The notes: generated by a model from the sequence alone, not told the origin. A DNA stretch of 64,000 nucleotides from JANMDR01 sp031409495 (GCA_031409495.1 JANNXI010000107.1:1-64000), one strand, 5' to 3'. Counted from the stretch's first letter, positions 7,501 through 16,202 are shown. Program-made: numbers and translations.

Positions 7501-8325
7501 CTACTGTAAATCTCCAATTACTGCACCAATTATGGCCAGCGCCGCCGCCGCCGCTGTTTCTGTGCGCAATACCCGTGGGCCTAAACGCACCAAAATCACG
7601 CCAGCCGCCTGCGCCATCTGTACCTCATTCGCCGAGAAACCTCCTTCAGGGCCGATTAATATGTAAATCGGCGTTACAAGAGAGCTGGCGCCAGCGCTGG
7701 CTTTCGAATCCAGTAAAGCCCTCAAAGCGCTAACAAACGTCACGGAATCGTCCTCTGGATGCAGCATAAAGTAGGCCGCGTTCTCAGGCGTAATTGGCTC
7801 CGCCCAGCACGAAAAATCACTAATCTGCTCAACCCGCGCCACCCGATTTCGTCCACACTGCTCGGATGCCGCCACTGCAACTTGTTGCCAGTGCACTGCG
7901 CGCTTATCTGCCCGTTCACCGCTTAAACGCAAGGTACAGCGCTCGCTCTGCACCGGTACAATGGCTGTTGCACCAAGCTCGCACGCTTTCTGCACAATCC
8001 AATCCATTTTGTCGCCAACGGCCAATGCTTGCACCACCGTCACGCGTACATTACTTTCTCGTTCCACAGCGTCATGCGAGAGTACGGAAACGCTCACGTT
8101 CTTTTTTCCAACACTCGTAACCTCAGCGCAAAATTCCCCACCCGCGCCATCAAACAGCACAATCGGATCATCCACACCCAACCGCAAGACCCGCAGATGC
8201 GATGCCGCGGCCTCCGGCAATTCAATTGGATAGGGGAAATCACAATGCCTGAAGACGCCCGTATTACGGCTATCTTCAGGCACCTTAAAGGTTGGTGCAC
8301 CGATATAAAAGCGTGGCCGTGCCAT
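7501..8325 (-). CDS. rsmE: 16S rRNA (uracil-1498-N3)-methyltransferase RsmE with repeat-derived N-terminal insert
   Basis: RsmE methylates U1498 of 16S rRNA using S-adenosylmethionine. The C-terminal SPOUT knot is clear: QKACELGATAIVPVQSERC, YILIGPEGGFSANEV and RLGPRVLRTETAAAAAL. The N-terminal PUA-like part is interrupted after PRFYIGAP: about 20 residues, including VPEDSRNTGVFRHC, are encoded by a dispersed palindrome at 8246-8282 before the native-looking sequence resumes at ELPEAAASHLRVLRL. The ATG at 8325 is preferred over a TTG one codon upstream. It is the last gene of the speD operon, 18 bases after the DUF350 gene. Confidence 0.93.
   Translation of the reverse strand: MARPRFYIGAPTFKVPEDSRNTGVFRHCDFPYPIELPEAAASHLRVLRLGVDDPIVLFDGAGGEFCAEVTSVGKKNVSVSVLSHDAVERESNVRVTVVQALAVGDKMDWIVQKACELGATAIVPVQSERCTLRLSGERADKRAVHWQQVAVAASEQCGRNRVARVEQISDFSCWAEPITPENAAYFMLHPEDDSVTFVSALRALLDSKASAGASSLVTPIYILIGPEGGFSANEVQMAQAAGVILVRLGPRVLRTETAAAAALAIIGAVIGDLQ
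8246..8282. repeat. Dispersed palindrome, copy 2 (inside rsmE)
   Basis: TGCCTGAAGACGCCC and a matching right arm ending in CTTCAGGCA, near-complete copy. It lies wholly within the rsmE reading frame and is read through without a stop, adding about 13 residues near the N-terminus. Confidence 0.9.
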
Positions 8326-8343
8326 CAAACTAAACCGTTGCCA

Positions 8344-8760
8344 TCAATAGCTCATGCAGGCGGCGCTGAGCAAGCCCGCTGCTACTGAAATCGTGCCTAA
8401 AAAGATCCCTGATGCTGTTTTACCCGCTGGAATATCACGCGCAATTTCAGGCAAGGCAATGCGCGCCACCACATAGACGAGTAGTTGCACCGCCAGCGCA
8501 ATCGCCGCCCAAATCGCCATGTCAATCATGCCTACGCTGTATTCAATGGCGTGCGCTAACGGGATAACCATGCCAAAAATAGTGCCCGCTAAACTAATAG
8601 CAGCGGCATTATTGCCTTCGCGGATCAGTTGCAGCTCTCGATAGGGCGTAATACGGATGTAAATAAATACAAACACCAGCAGCAACGCCAAAGCAATGCC
8701 AAAATAAACTAAAAAATCATCAAAGCCAGAAAACGACGCCAACATTTCGCCTGATTTCAT
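8344..8760 (-). CDS. DUF350 (YjfL-type) inner-membrane protein
   Basis: A 138-residue membrane protein of the DUF350 family (E. coli YjfL type). Four hydrophobic segments are visible: FLVYFGIALALLLVFVFIYI, the stretch around SLAGTIFGMVIPLAHAIEY, AIWAAIALAVQLLVYVVARI and the C-terminal GIFLGTISVAAGLLSAACM. The loop RITPYRELQLIREGNNAAAIS is a family hallmark. No catalytic function is established for the family. It lies between the ATP-grasp gene (26 bases upstream) and rsmE, and its company with polyamine genes is the main hint to its role. Confidence 0.85.
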   Translation of the reverse strand: MKSGEMLASFSGFDDFLVYFGIALALLLVFVFIYIRITPYRELQLIREGNNAAAISLAGTIFGMVIPLAHAIEYSVGMIDMAIWAAIALAVQLLVYVVARIALPEIARDIPAGKTASGIFLGTISVAAGLLSAACMSY

Positions 8761-8786
8761 TGCTATCCCCTAAAATAAATTATCGA

Positions 8787-9953
8787 TCAAACAAAATAAT
8801 GCGGCACGAAGCGGCTGGTGTTTTTAGTCACCAGCGATTCATCCTCGCGCAACCCAATGCCCGCTGGCTCATCACCAATAATCCAGCTGCCAATTGATGT
8901 GTACGACGTGCCGCAATACGCATCATGCACATCCGGCAATGCTTGAAAGCCTTGGTAAATAAAGCCTTCTGCGCCATATTCACCAGCAATATGAATATCG
9001 CCAGAAGATTTAAATATCGAGACATTCGCCCCCTCGCGCGACAACAGCGGCTTTTTAACGTAATCACCCACTATGCGCCCTGACTCAAAATACGCTGGCA
9101 GTAAATTCGGATGGTCAGGATACATCTCCCAAAGCACAGGCAAAATCGCTTTATTGGCCAGCAGCATTTTCCATGCAGGCTCGATAAAGGTGGTGTTGCA
9201 GTTGGCCAGTGTTTGCCCAAACGCTTCACGCACCAACCACTCCCACGGGTACAACTTAAACAAGCTGGAGATGCCTGTATTTTGGGCATCTACAAACTGT
9301 CTCCCGGTGGCCGACCAGCCAATTTGCGCAATATCAATAAACGGCGCATCCAGCCCTGCTTGCATCACCGTATCGCGCAAATATTCTAAGTTGCCAAGGT
9401 CTTCTTCTGAATCACCAATACAGGCCATGTGTATTTGCTTAACATCGAGTGCTGCGCCAATTTCACGCCAGCGGGCAATTAGCTTTTCGTGGATGCTGTT
9501 AAATTGGTCGGCATCCGGCTGTTTGGGCAAAATAACATCTTGCAGCCAATGCCACTGCGCGACGCTAGCCTCAATCAGCGATGTTGGTGTGTCCGCATTG
9601 TATTCAAGCAGCTTCGGTGCCCGCGCCCGCTGCATGCTGCCGTCCCACGATAAATCAAAGCGTCCAAACAAACTGGGGCTGTCGGCGTTCCAAGAATCCT
9701 CAATTAACGCAATCGCGTGTTCCGGAATCGCAAACTGCGCGTAGCGTTTGTCCGCAATCACGCGTTCGGCAGCGGCCACAGACATGCGATGCATTTCCGC
9801 CGTGGCATCATCCAGCAAATCAATTTGTGCGCTGTCAAACTTATAGCTAAAGCGCTCGTCCCAATACACGCCATCAATAGAATGAAAGCCGAAGCCCAAC
9901 GCTTCCATTTTTTGCGCCCAATCCGGTCGGGGTATATGCGATTGTCTTTTCAT
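8787..9953 (-). CDS. Glutathionylspermidine synthase-like ATP-grasp ligase (YgiC/YjfC type)
   Basis: A 388-residue protein of the glutathionylspermidine-synthase C-terminal (ATP-grasp amidoligase) family. Hallmarks include RFDLSWDGSMQRARAPKLLEYNADTPTSLIEAS, where Asp, Glu and Asn would bind metal-ATP, and the late loop VKKPLLSREGANVSI. It lacks the N-terminal cysteine amidase domain of the bifunctional E. coli Gss, so it could only form, not cleave, an amide bond. Family logic suggests joining a carboxylate (glutathione, peptide or protein tail) to an amine such as spermidine; the actual substrates are unknown. It sits 8 bases after the DUF1190 gene, with speE and speD further upstream. Confidence 0.85.
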   Translation of the reverse strand: MKRQSHIPRPDWAQKMEALGFGFHSIDGVYWDERFSYKFDSAQIDLLDDATAEMHRMSVAAAERVIADKRYAQFAIPEHAIALIEDSWNADSPSLFGRFDLSWDGSMQRARAPKLLEYNADTPTSLIEASVAQWHWLQDVILPKQPDADQFNSIHEKLIARWREIGAALDVKQIHMACIGDSEEDLGNLEYLRDTVMQAGLDAPFIDIAQIGWSATGRQFVDAQNTGISSLFKLYPWEWLVREAFGQTLANCNTTFIEPAWKMLLANKAILPVLWEMYPDHPNLLPAYFESGRIVGDYVKKPLLSREGANVSIFKSSGDIHIAGEYGAEGFIYQGFQALPDVHDAYCGTSYTSIGSWIIGDEPAGIGLREDESLVTKNTSRFVPHYFV

Positions 9954-9961
9954 AACAGCAA

Positions 9962-10348
9962 TCAGCCCGAGGAGGATCGGCCCGATGAGCCAAAACCGCC
10001 GCGGCTTATCGAAGAGCCTGGGCTCGCCCCCACGCCACTGCGGCCAACAATCGCCGAGCCGATGGCGCGCGCTGATCGTGGCCCAGTTTCGCCGCCCACA
10101 TGACGGTAGCTGCGGCCGTAATAAGTGCCGATCCCGCCGCCGCTGCGGTTACTACCGCTCGCCGCTACTGGCGTGCAGTCTTTTGCCTCATTGCCCCAGT
10201 CGGATAAGCAGGCCTCTTGATTCGCGTAAATGTCGCGTCGTTCTTTATTGCCGCTGCAGCCCGCCGTTACGCCCACTGCCGCACCTAGCGTGCCGATCAA
10301 AACCAAGTTGACGGCCGTACTTGATTTGCGTTTTTTACTCAAAGCCAT
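9962..10348 (-). CDS. DUF1190 (YgiB-like) envelope protein
   Basis: A 128-residue exported protein, probably of the DUF1190/YgiB family. After a lysine/arginine-rich start comes a hydrophobic segment, LVLIGTLGAAVGVTAGCSG, ending in a lipobox-like AGC, then NKERRDIYANQEACLSDWG, which matches the family signature. The C-terminal half is Gly/Ser/Arg-rich low-complexity sequence ending GGFGSSGRSSSG. YgiB-YgiC neighbours are also seen in E. coli. Its start overlaps the speE stop by one base. A flexible tail of this kind could be the peptide acceptor of the neighbouring ligase; that is inference. Confidence 0.72.
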   Translation of the reverse strand: MALSKKRKSSTAVNLVLIGTLGAAVGVTAGCSGNKERRDIYANQEACLSDWGNEAKDCTPVAASGSNRSGGGIGTYYGRSYRHVGGETGPRSARAIGSAIVGRSGVGASPGSSISRGGFGSSGRSSSG

Positions 10349-11250
10349 TATCTGTCCTCCACATTGGAATCAGTCGTTGCATGCGCCAACAGCCGGCGCA
10401 CGTACTCAGGTTGCGCCAACATTGCAGCATGCGTAGCCCCATTATAGAACCCGCAACGGCCAATTTGGCGCGTCATCAGCGCGTCATCCACGGATTGTGC
10501 CGAAGCTGCAGCAATATCCACTGTATCGGACGCGGCAACAAACCCGCACAACATGGCATAGCTTGGCACATGGGCAAAATAAGGATGACTAAACCGAAAA
10601 GCCGCCTGCAGTGCCGCAACGATCTCAGTAAACCGCCGCGGGTGCGAAAACGGTGATCCCGCAAACAAACTTAATACCCCACCAAAATTTAACGCGGCCT
10701 TACACTGCGAAAAAAACGCGCCCGTAAACAAAGTAGCCGAATGAGCCGCACCCGCATCGGGATCGGTTAAATCAAGGCAAATTAAGTCGTATTTTTGATG
10801 ACTTTCCCGCATAAACAGCAAGGCATCGGTAATATGCAGCGTTAATTTTGGGTCATCGAACACATTAAAATTTGTGGTCGCAAAGTGTTCTTTGCATAGC
10901 GCTACCACCGCACCGTCAAGCTCTACCAAATCAACCTGCGTGATGGTGTTGTGCTTGAGCAGTGCTGCGGCTACACAACCATCGCCCCCGCCCAATACCA
11001 GCGCGGTTTTTGGGTTGGTGGCACATATGGCGGCGGGATGCACAATAGCTTCGTGATAAATCGCCGCGTCCCGCTCGGCCAGCATATTGCAGTGATCAAT
11101 ACGCAACAATTTGCCCAGTTCTGGCGTGTCGTATACCTCGATAAGTTGGTGCGCCGAGCGTGCCATATCCAGAACGGTATAGGCGCTAAAATAAGCACCA
11201 GAACCTGCGTTTATTTTCTCAAATACGCGCTTCTCGCGAACCGTTCTCAT
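10348..11250 (-). CDS. speE: Spermidine synthase-type polyamine aminopropyltransferase
   Basis: Transfers an aminopropyl group from decarboxylated S-adenosylmethionine to putrescine or a similar amine. The 300-residue product has the Rossmann nucleotide loop LVLGGGDGCVAAALLKH, the acidic residue LVELDGAVVAL, and DLICLDLTDPDAGAAHS, where the family's DxxDP-type substrate gate lies. It overlaps speD upstream and the DUF1190 gene downstream by one base each, so the products are probably made together. Amine specificity cannot be read from the sequence. Confidence 0.9.
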   Translation of the reverse strand: MRTVREKRVFEKINAGSGAYFSAYTVLDMARSAHQLIEVYDTPELGKLLRIDHCNMLAERDAAIYHEAIVHPAAICATNPKTALVLGGGDGCVAAALLKHNTITQVDLVELDGAVVALCKEHFATTNFNVFDDPKLTLHITDALLFMRESHQKYDLICLDLTDPDAGAAHSATLFTGAFFSQCKAALNFGGVLSLFAGSPFSHPRRFTEIVAALQAAFRFSHPYFAHVPSYAMLCGFVAASDTVDIAAASAQSVDDALMTRQIGRCGFYNGATHAAMLAQPEYVRRLLAHATTDSNVEDR

Positions 11251-11720
11251 TAATTATTGCCACTGCGATATTTTTGTTCCAAAAGTTGCGCCTCCATACC
11301 GGCACCAGTGCCACGCGCAATGCGTTGCGTTTCCGCACCAGTGCCACGCTCAATGCGTTGCGTTTCCGCACGCATGGGCTTCAAAAGTGCCGTAATACGG
11401 GTAAAAACTGCTTCGGCACGTGCCACGCTACTGGTGTCGTTATCTAGCCCGAATTCACACAAATAAATATCTAACGTCACCTGCCCGCGCTCCGGCCAAG
11501 TATGAATCGCCAGATGCGACGCCGCTAAAATGACCGCGCCAGTGGCACCTGCCTGCCCGCACCCGTCAAAACTTGAAAATTGGTGAAATCTTTCGCCTAC
11601 TACCGTTAAGCCCGCGTGCGTGCAGGCATCCACACAAGCGGTGCGTAGCAAATTTGCGTCCGTCAGCAAGGGGTTTTCGGGTACGTCGTAAAAATCAGCA
11701 ACAACATGCAAACCACGCAT
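11250..11720 (-). CDS. speD: AdoMet decarboxylase-family pyruvoyl enzyme (SpeD, class 1b type)
   Basis: A 156-residue proenzyme that would cleave itself to create a pyruvoyl cofactor and supply decarboxylated AdoMet to SpeE. The processing region reads AASHLAIHTWPE: the pyruvoyl serine is Ser68, with His73 and Cys88 (LDIYLCEF) in the expected places, but the residue before the serine is Ala rather than the usual Glu. The start at 11720 (MRGLHVVADFYDV) has AGGGCA upstream and matches the family; an in-frame ATG at 11774 adds 18 unsupported residues. The C-terminal tail carries a duplicated ten-residue unit. Homologues redirected to ornithine or arginine decarboxylation are known, so the substrate is not certain. 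Confidence 0.85.
   Translation of the reverse strand: MRGLHVVADFYDVPENPLLTDANLLRTACVDACTHAGLTVVGERFHQFSSFDGCGQAGATGAVILAASHLAIHTWPERGQVTLDIYLCEFGLDNDTSSVARAEAVFTRITALLKPMRAETQRIERGTGAETQRIARGTGAGMEAQLLEQKYRSGNN
11303..11368. repeat. 33-bp tandem duplication in the speD 3' end
   Basis: Two adjacent 33-base units (11303-11335 and 11336-11368) differ at a single position. In the protein they encode two copies of AETQRI(E/A)RGTG, so the reading frame is kept. The unit lies beyond the conserved catalytic core and looks like a recent duplication. Confidence 0.92.
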
Positions 11721-11870
11721 AATTTGCCCTAAATGTTTAAGCAATCGAGTGCGACAAGTTATAATTATAGGCAATTCTCGGCTTGCATTCCGACCTATTA
11801 GGTGTCTAAAACTTAATACGGCACTTAATTTCGGCCCTCTTCCAAATTCCTCATCCTCGCGAATCCTCCC

Positions 11871-13883
11871 ATGACCACATCAATCAGCACGCCGTCCGCC
11901 CAATCCACGCTTTCCAACGCCATCCGCGCACTCGCTATGGATGCCGTGCAAGCTGCTAATTCCGGCCATCCCGGCATGCCAATGGGCATGGCCGAAATAG
12001 CAGAAGTGCTGTGGCGCAGCCATTTGCGGCATAACCCCGCCAACCCGCATTGGGCCGATCGCGACCGGTTTATTTTGTCAAACGGCCACGGCTCGATGCT
12101 CATTTATTCGCTGCTGCATTTAAGTGGCTACGCGCTGAGCATGGACGACATCAAAGCCTTCCGCAAACTCCATTCCAAAACCCCGGGACACCCAGAAGTC
12201 GGCATCACACCGGGCGTTGAAACCACCACTGGCCCGTTAGGCCAAGGTTTGGCCAACGCGGTAGGCTTTGCCATGGCCGAACGCGAAATGGCGCGCACTT
12301 TTAACCGCCCCGGCATGAATATTGTTGATCACTTCACCTATGTATTTATGGGCGACGGCTGCTTGATGGAAGGCATATCGCACGAAGCCTGCTCACTCGC
12401 AGGGACCCATGCACTAGGCAAGTTAATCGCGATGTATGACGACAACGGTATTTCGATCGACGGCAAAGTAGAAGGCTGGTTTACCGATTCCACCCCCATG
12501 CGCTTTGCAAGCTACGGCTGGCATGTAATCCCGAACGTAGATGGCCATGATGTTGCCGCCATTGATGCCGCCATTCAAGAGGCCAAATCAGTCACCGATA
12601 AACCTAGCCTAATCTGCTGCAAAACAGTCATCGGCAAAGGCGCACCCAACATGGGCGGCACCGACAAAGTACACGGATCAGCCCTCGGCGACAAAGAAAT
12701 TGCCGCCACCAGAGAAGCCATCGGCTGGCCGCATGCGCCGTTTGTAATTCCTGATGAGGTATACGCCCAATGGGACGGCAAACCCCGTGGCGCACAACTA
12801 GAAACAGGCTGGAACGCCCTATTTACTGCCTATTCCAAGCAATACCCTGAACTAGCTGCCGAATTTACCCGCCGCATGTCAGGCAAATTACCAGCGGCGT
12901 GGGATGAAACAGTTGCCGCCTTGTTAGCCAAAACAAAAGAAAAAGCCGAAGGCGTTGCCACCAGAAAATCGTCTCAATACGCCATTGAAGCACTAGCCCA
13001 GGTCACACCAGAAATGCTCGGCGGCTCAGCGGATTTAACAGGCTCTGTATTCACCAACTGGAGCGGCACCAAAGCAATTACCGCCGCCAACGCCGGCAAC
13101 TACATGAACTACGGCGTGCGTGAATTTGCCATGACCGCCATCGGCAACGGCATGGCGCTACACGGCGGCGTGGTGCCCTACGCTGGCACATTTTTAACCT
13201 TCAGCGACTACGCTCGCAATGCCTTGCGCATGGCAGCGCTCATGAAGCTACGCAACATCTCCATCTACACCCACGACTCCATTGGCCTAGGCGAAGACGG
13301 TCCCACGCATCAAAGCGTAGAACACGTATCAAGCCTGCGCCTAATCCCCAACATGGCCGTATGGCGCCCCTGCGATGCATACGAAACAGCCATTGCATGG
13401 GTAGCCGCCATGCAGCGCCAAGACGGTCCCACCTGCTTAATCTTATCCCGTCAAAATTGCGCCTACCAGCAACGCGACGACGCTACGTGTGCAGACGTAG
13501 CGCGCGGCGGTTACGTACTAGCGCGTGAAGTAGGAGCACTAAAAGCAGTAATCATCGCCACCGGCTCCGAAGTGCCCCTAGCCACAGAAGCCGCCAAAGC
13601 CCTAAACGCAGCCGGCACCGGTACCAGAGTAGTTTCCATGCCCTGCACCAGCGTATTCGACGCGCAAGCAGCAGATTACAAAAAATCCGTGTTGCCAGCA
13701 GGTGTGCCAAGAGTGGCCGTAGAAGCCGGTGTGGGCGACTACTGGAGAAAGTATGTCGGCCTAGAAGGGGATGTGGTGTGCATCGATACGTTTGGTGAAT
13801 CCGCACCAGCACCGGTGTTGTTTAAACACTTTGGGTTTACCGTGGAGAACTTGGTGGGGAAGGTTAAGGGGGTTGTTGGGTAG
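11871..13883 (+). CDS. tkt: Transketolase
   Basis: Thiamine-diphosphate enzyme that moves two-carbon units between sugar phosphates in the pentose phosphate and Calvin pathways. The 670-residue product is full length, with AANSGHPGMPMGMAEIA near the start, the ThDP-binding GDGCLMEGISHEA, and LGEDGPTHQSVEH in the pyrimidine domain. No clear Shine-Dalgarno sequence precedes the ATG. In many betaproteobacteria tkt stands directly before gap; here gap begins 20 kb further on. A partial dispersed palindrome follows the stop. Confidence 0.97.
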   Translation: MTTSISTPSAQSTLSNAIRALAMDAVQAANSGHPGMPMGMAEIAEVLWRSHLRHNPANPHWADRDRFILSNGHGSMLIYSLLHLSGYALSMDDIKAFRKLHSKTPGHPEVGITPGVETTTGPLGQGLANAVGFAMAEREMARTFNRPGMNIVDHFTYVFMGDGCLMEGISHEACSLAGTHALGKLIAMYDDNGISIDGKVEGWFTDSTPMRFASYGWHVIPNVDGHDVAAIDAAIQEAKSVTDKPSLICCKTVIGKGAPNMGGTDKVHGSALGDKEIAATREAIGWPHAPFVIPDEVYAQWDGKPRGAQLETGWNALFTAYSKQYPELAAEFTRRMSGKLPAAWDETVAALLAKTKEKAEGVATRKSSQYAIEALAQVTPEMLGGSADLTGSVFTNWSGTKAITAANAGNYMNYGVREFAMTAIGNGMALHGGVVPYAGTFLTFSDYARNALRMAALMKLRNISIYTHDSIGLGEDGPTHQSVEHVSSLRLIPNMAVWRPCDAYETAIAWVAAMQRQDGPTCLILSRQNCAYQQRDDATCADVARGGYVLAREVGALKAVIIATGSEVPLATEAAKALNAAGTGTRVVSMPCTSVFDAQAADYKKSVLPAGVPRVAVEAGVGDYWRKYVGLEGDVVCIDTFGESAPAPVLFKHFGFTVENLVGKVKGVVG

Positions 13884-13892
13884 GTGGAGATG

Positions 13893-13914
13893 GCCTGATT
13901 TAGGGCGTCTTCAG
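13893..13914. repeat. Dispersed palindrome, copy 3 (partial, after tkt)
   Basis: GCCTGA is joined directly to TTTAGGGCGTCTTCAG, so most of the left arm is missing. It starts 9 bases after the tkt stop codon and looks like a copy with an internal deletion. Confidence 0.75.
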
Positions 13915-14011
13915 TGGGCGATGCGATTTTGTGGAATTCTGTGAAGAAGTTAACTAAATCCTAGATTCTCAATGTAATTTATGTGGGTTCCACACAGATA
14001 GGAAATCATTT

Positions 14012-15235
14012 TTAAGTGGCATTTTGAAACCGGTATTGAAAAAATTTTATCCACGCTGTAACAGTTTTCTTTCGCCGATTTATTGTCTTCGAGGAAAGCG
14101 TGTTGTTTCCGTTGTTGAAAAGGGAGTCAGGAACGCTCTCGGCGCCAGCGCGAAGTGCATGAAAAAATACAGGATGGCTAAATAATATGTTAGCAATCCG
14201 TCGAAGTTGTTCGTCAACAGGTGCATTTGAAATTTCCATCCCAGTACTCGTCAAGCTCACGGTTGGATCCGATGTCGCCAAACCGAGCCACTTGAGTGCG
14301 CTGGTGTAGTAGCTCGCCTGCCTAGCATCGAAAGCGAAATATTCCGCTATGGCTGCCTTTTCCATATTACTTTCAGTGCGAAGCGTTGTTAAAAGCGTCA
14401 TCACATTAGAAAAAGTATCTGCCTGTGGAAACGGAGCGTCCTGATCTTGGTATTTTGGATTTAGCTTAATGGCTAATAAATTAAATAAACCTGCTTTTTC
14501 GAATCGAAACGCTTTTTCATTTTTAAAGTCAAAACTAAAGTTGTTATCAACACTTTTGAATGGTAGAAACCGAAATATATCTACCTCAAGAAACATTGCC
14601 CAACTCCGTACTATTTTAGCAGTGCCGATCTTTGCACGCCAGTGTAATTCTGGGTATAGCAATTGACGGATATTTAAATCGCTGCAACTTCTGTTCTTGG
14701 CTTCAACGAGGTTTACGGTCGATGCTCCTTCGTATCCGCCATCAATTTCAATTTGCACGCCTGATATATTAAAGTGAATATTGTCTAAAGCAAAATTCAA
14801 GTCTCCCCGTGTACGTCCGCGGATGGTGAGTTTAGTTTCCTCGCCGAAAACGTTGGCCAAAATTCCCGAATGATGGGCTAAATCGAGTGCGGCTGATTCG
14901 GTCGCAATGCGATAAGGGTCAAGCGTAAGTAAGTGCTTGGGTGCAGTAATTGTTGTTATCTTCGCAGTCCCGCCTTCGCCAATTTTAATAAAAGGATTTG
15001 CTTTAGAAATTCTATAGAGTCCGTTTTCAATAGCAAGTATTGATAGGTGATTTTGTCTCATGACGGGTGGAAGTGATTCGCTGTGGTCGATTTTTGCCAT
15101 TAGCCGCGCTTCTTTGCCATCGAAACCTTTTATTTGATCTGCAGAAATGTCAAAAAACCCTTGCAAATTCACTTGTGAAACTATGTCCAATCCCATAAAG
15201 ATGTTGGCCCAAGAATCGTTATTAGATATTTTCAT
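14012..15235 (-). CDS. Type II restriction endonuclease, PD-(D/E)XK type
   Basis: A 407-residue protein, read as the nuclease of a restriction-modification system. The likely PD-(D/E)XK core is EIDGGYEG (163-170) followed by VNLVEAKN (174-181), where Asp165, Glu178 and Lys180 would bind the metal. The C-terminal third (ESNMEKAAIAEYFAFDARQASYY onward) resembles a winged-helix DNA-binding domain. It overlaps the methyltransferase gene by 14 bases, which is typical of a coupled R-M operon. It does not resemble the roughly 290-residue DpnII/MboI nucleases that usually accompany this class of methyltransferase. Its AT-rich codons differ from the flanking genes, suggesting acquisition. Confidence 0.75.
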   Translation of the reverse strand: MKISNNDSWANIFMGLDIVSQVNLQGFFDISADQIKGFDGKEARLMAKIDHSESLPPVMRQNHLSILAIENGLYRISKANPFIKIGEGGTAKITTITAPKHLLTLDPYRIATESAALDLAHHSGILANVFGEETKLTIRGRTRGDLNFALDNIHFNISGVQIEIDGGYEGASTVNLVEAKNRSCSDLNIRQLLYPELHWRAKIGTAKIVRSWAMFLEVDIFRFLPFKSVDNNFSFDFKNEKAFRFEKAGLFNLLAIKLNPKYQDQDAPFPQADTFSNVMTLLTTLRTESNMEKAAIAEYFAFDARQASYYTSALKWLGLATSDPTVSLTSTGMEISNAPVDEQLRRIANILFSHPVFFHALRAGAESVPDSLFNNGNNTLSSKTINRRKKTVTAWIKFFQYRFQNAT

Positions 15236-16127
15236 AGATTGACTCCGCCGTCTGCGCTGCTTTTAGCGATTGCAATCTTCGGGCCGATAAAGCTAAAAAC
15301 TCGGCCTCGAGTTCTATTCCAACAGCGTTCCGTCCAAGTTCTTTCGCCGCCATTAAGGTCGTCGAACTCCCCGCAAAAGGATCAAGTATCCAATCACCTA
15401 TTTGTGTTGAGGACAAAATACATCGTTTCAATAGCCGGATTGGTTTTTGGGTTGGATGTTTTCCGAAAGTTTTTTCCGATGGGCTCGGTGCTGTGAAATT
15501 CCACACGGTCTTCATTTGTTTGCCGCCATTTTCACGACGCATGTCCGCATAATTAAAGTGATGTTTTGACTTCTCATTTTTTGCAGCCCAAATAATTGTC
15601 TCTGTTGAATGGGTGAAGTAACGGCATGAAAGGTTTGGCGGAGGGTTTGGTTTCTCCCAAGTGATGTCGTTTAATAGTTTCAATCCCAACTGCTGCATTG
15701 CATACCCAACCGAGTGGATTACGTGGTGCGTTCCGCTAACCCAAATAGTGCCATTTGGTCGTAATAGTTTTTGGCACCGGCCTATCCACTCAAGATTGAA
15801 CTCATGATTTACTTCGGCGCCATTTGATTTATCCCAACCACCTTTATCTACCCGAACCATTTTTCCGGCATGGCAAGTAATGCCGCCGTTCGATAGAAAA
15901 TATGGTGGATCCGCAAAAATCATGTCGAAACGACCTTCAGGGTATTTGGCAATCAACTGATCCATAAAATCAAGACAATTAGCTTCGTAGAGCCAGATAC
16001 CAGATTCAGTGTCATCAAAATATACTTTGTTACGGGATAGTTTTGATTCTGCGACGCTGAATCCGTCGAAGTCGCTAGTTCGAACTACGTTGGGAGCGCG
16101 CCTCGGCGGATAAAGAGTTTTTTTCAT
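15222..16127 (-). CDS. DNA adenine-N6 methyltransferase, beta class (DpnA/M.DpnIIB-like)
   Basis: Methylates adenine in the recognition site to protect host DNA. The motif order, DPPY (73-76) before DPFAGSS (249-255), defines the beta class. The segments FADPPYFLSNGGI, NLSCRYFTHSTETI and KHPTQKP closely recall DpnA (M.DpnIIB), whose site is GATC, so GATC is the leading guess for specificity. The 301-residue product is full length. It lies 75 bases after the XRE regulator and overlaps the nuclease gene. Confidence 0.9.
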   Translation of the reverse strand: MKKTLYPPRRAPNVVRTSDFDGFSVAESKLSRNKVYFDDTESGIWLYEANCLDFMDQLIAKYPEGRFDMIFADPPYFLSNGGITCHAGKMVRVDKGGWDKSNGAEVNHEFNLEWIGRCQKLLRPNGTIWVSGTHHVIHSVGYAMQQLGLKLLNDITWEKPNPPPNLSCRYFTHSTETIIWAAKNEKSKHHFNYADMRRENGGKQMKTVWNFTAPSPSEKTFGKHPTQKPIRLLKRCILSSTQIGDWILDPFAGSSTTLMAAKELGRNAVGIELEAEFLALSARRLQSLKAAQTAESIYENI

Positions 16128-16202
16128 ATCTTGGGTGACCGTTGTTCGACAACCTTGTAGGATAACAAGAATACGGCAATATGCGCTTTTTCGAAAAATA
16201 TT

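Noticed and set aside
9073..9744. 223-residue plus-strand frame opposite the ATP-grasp gene
   Set aside because: The opposite strand encodes a well-conserved ligase over the whole interval.
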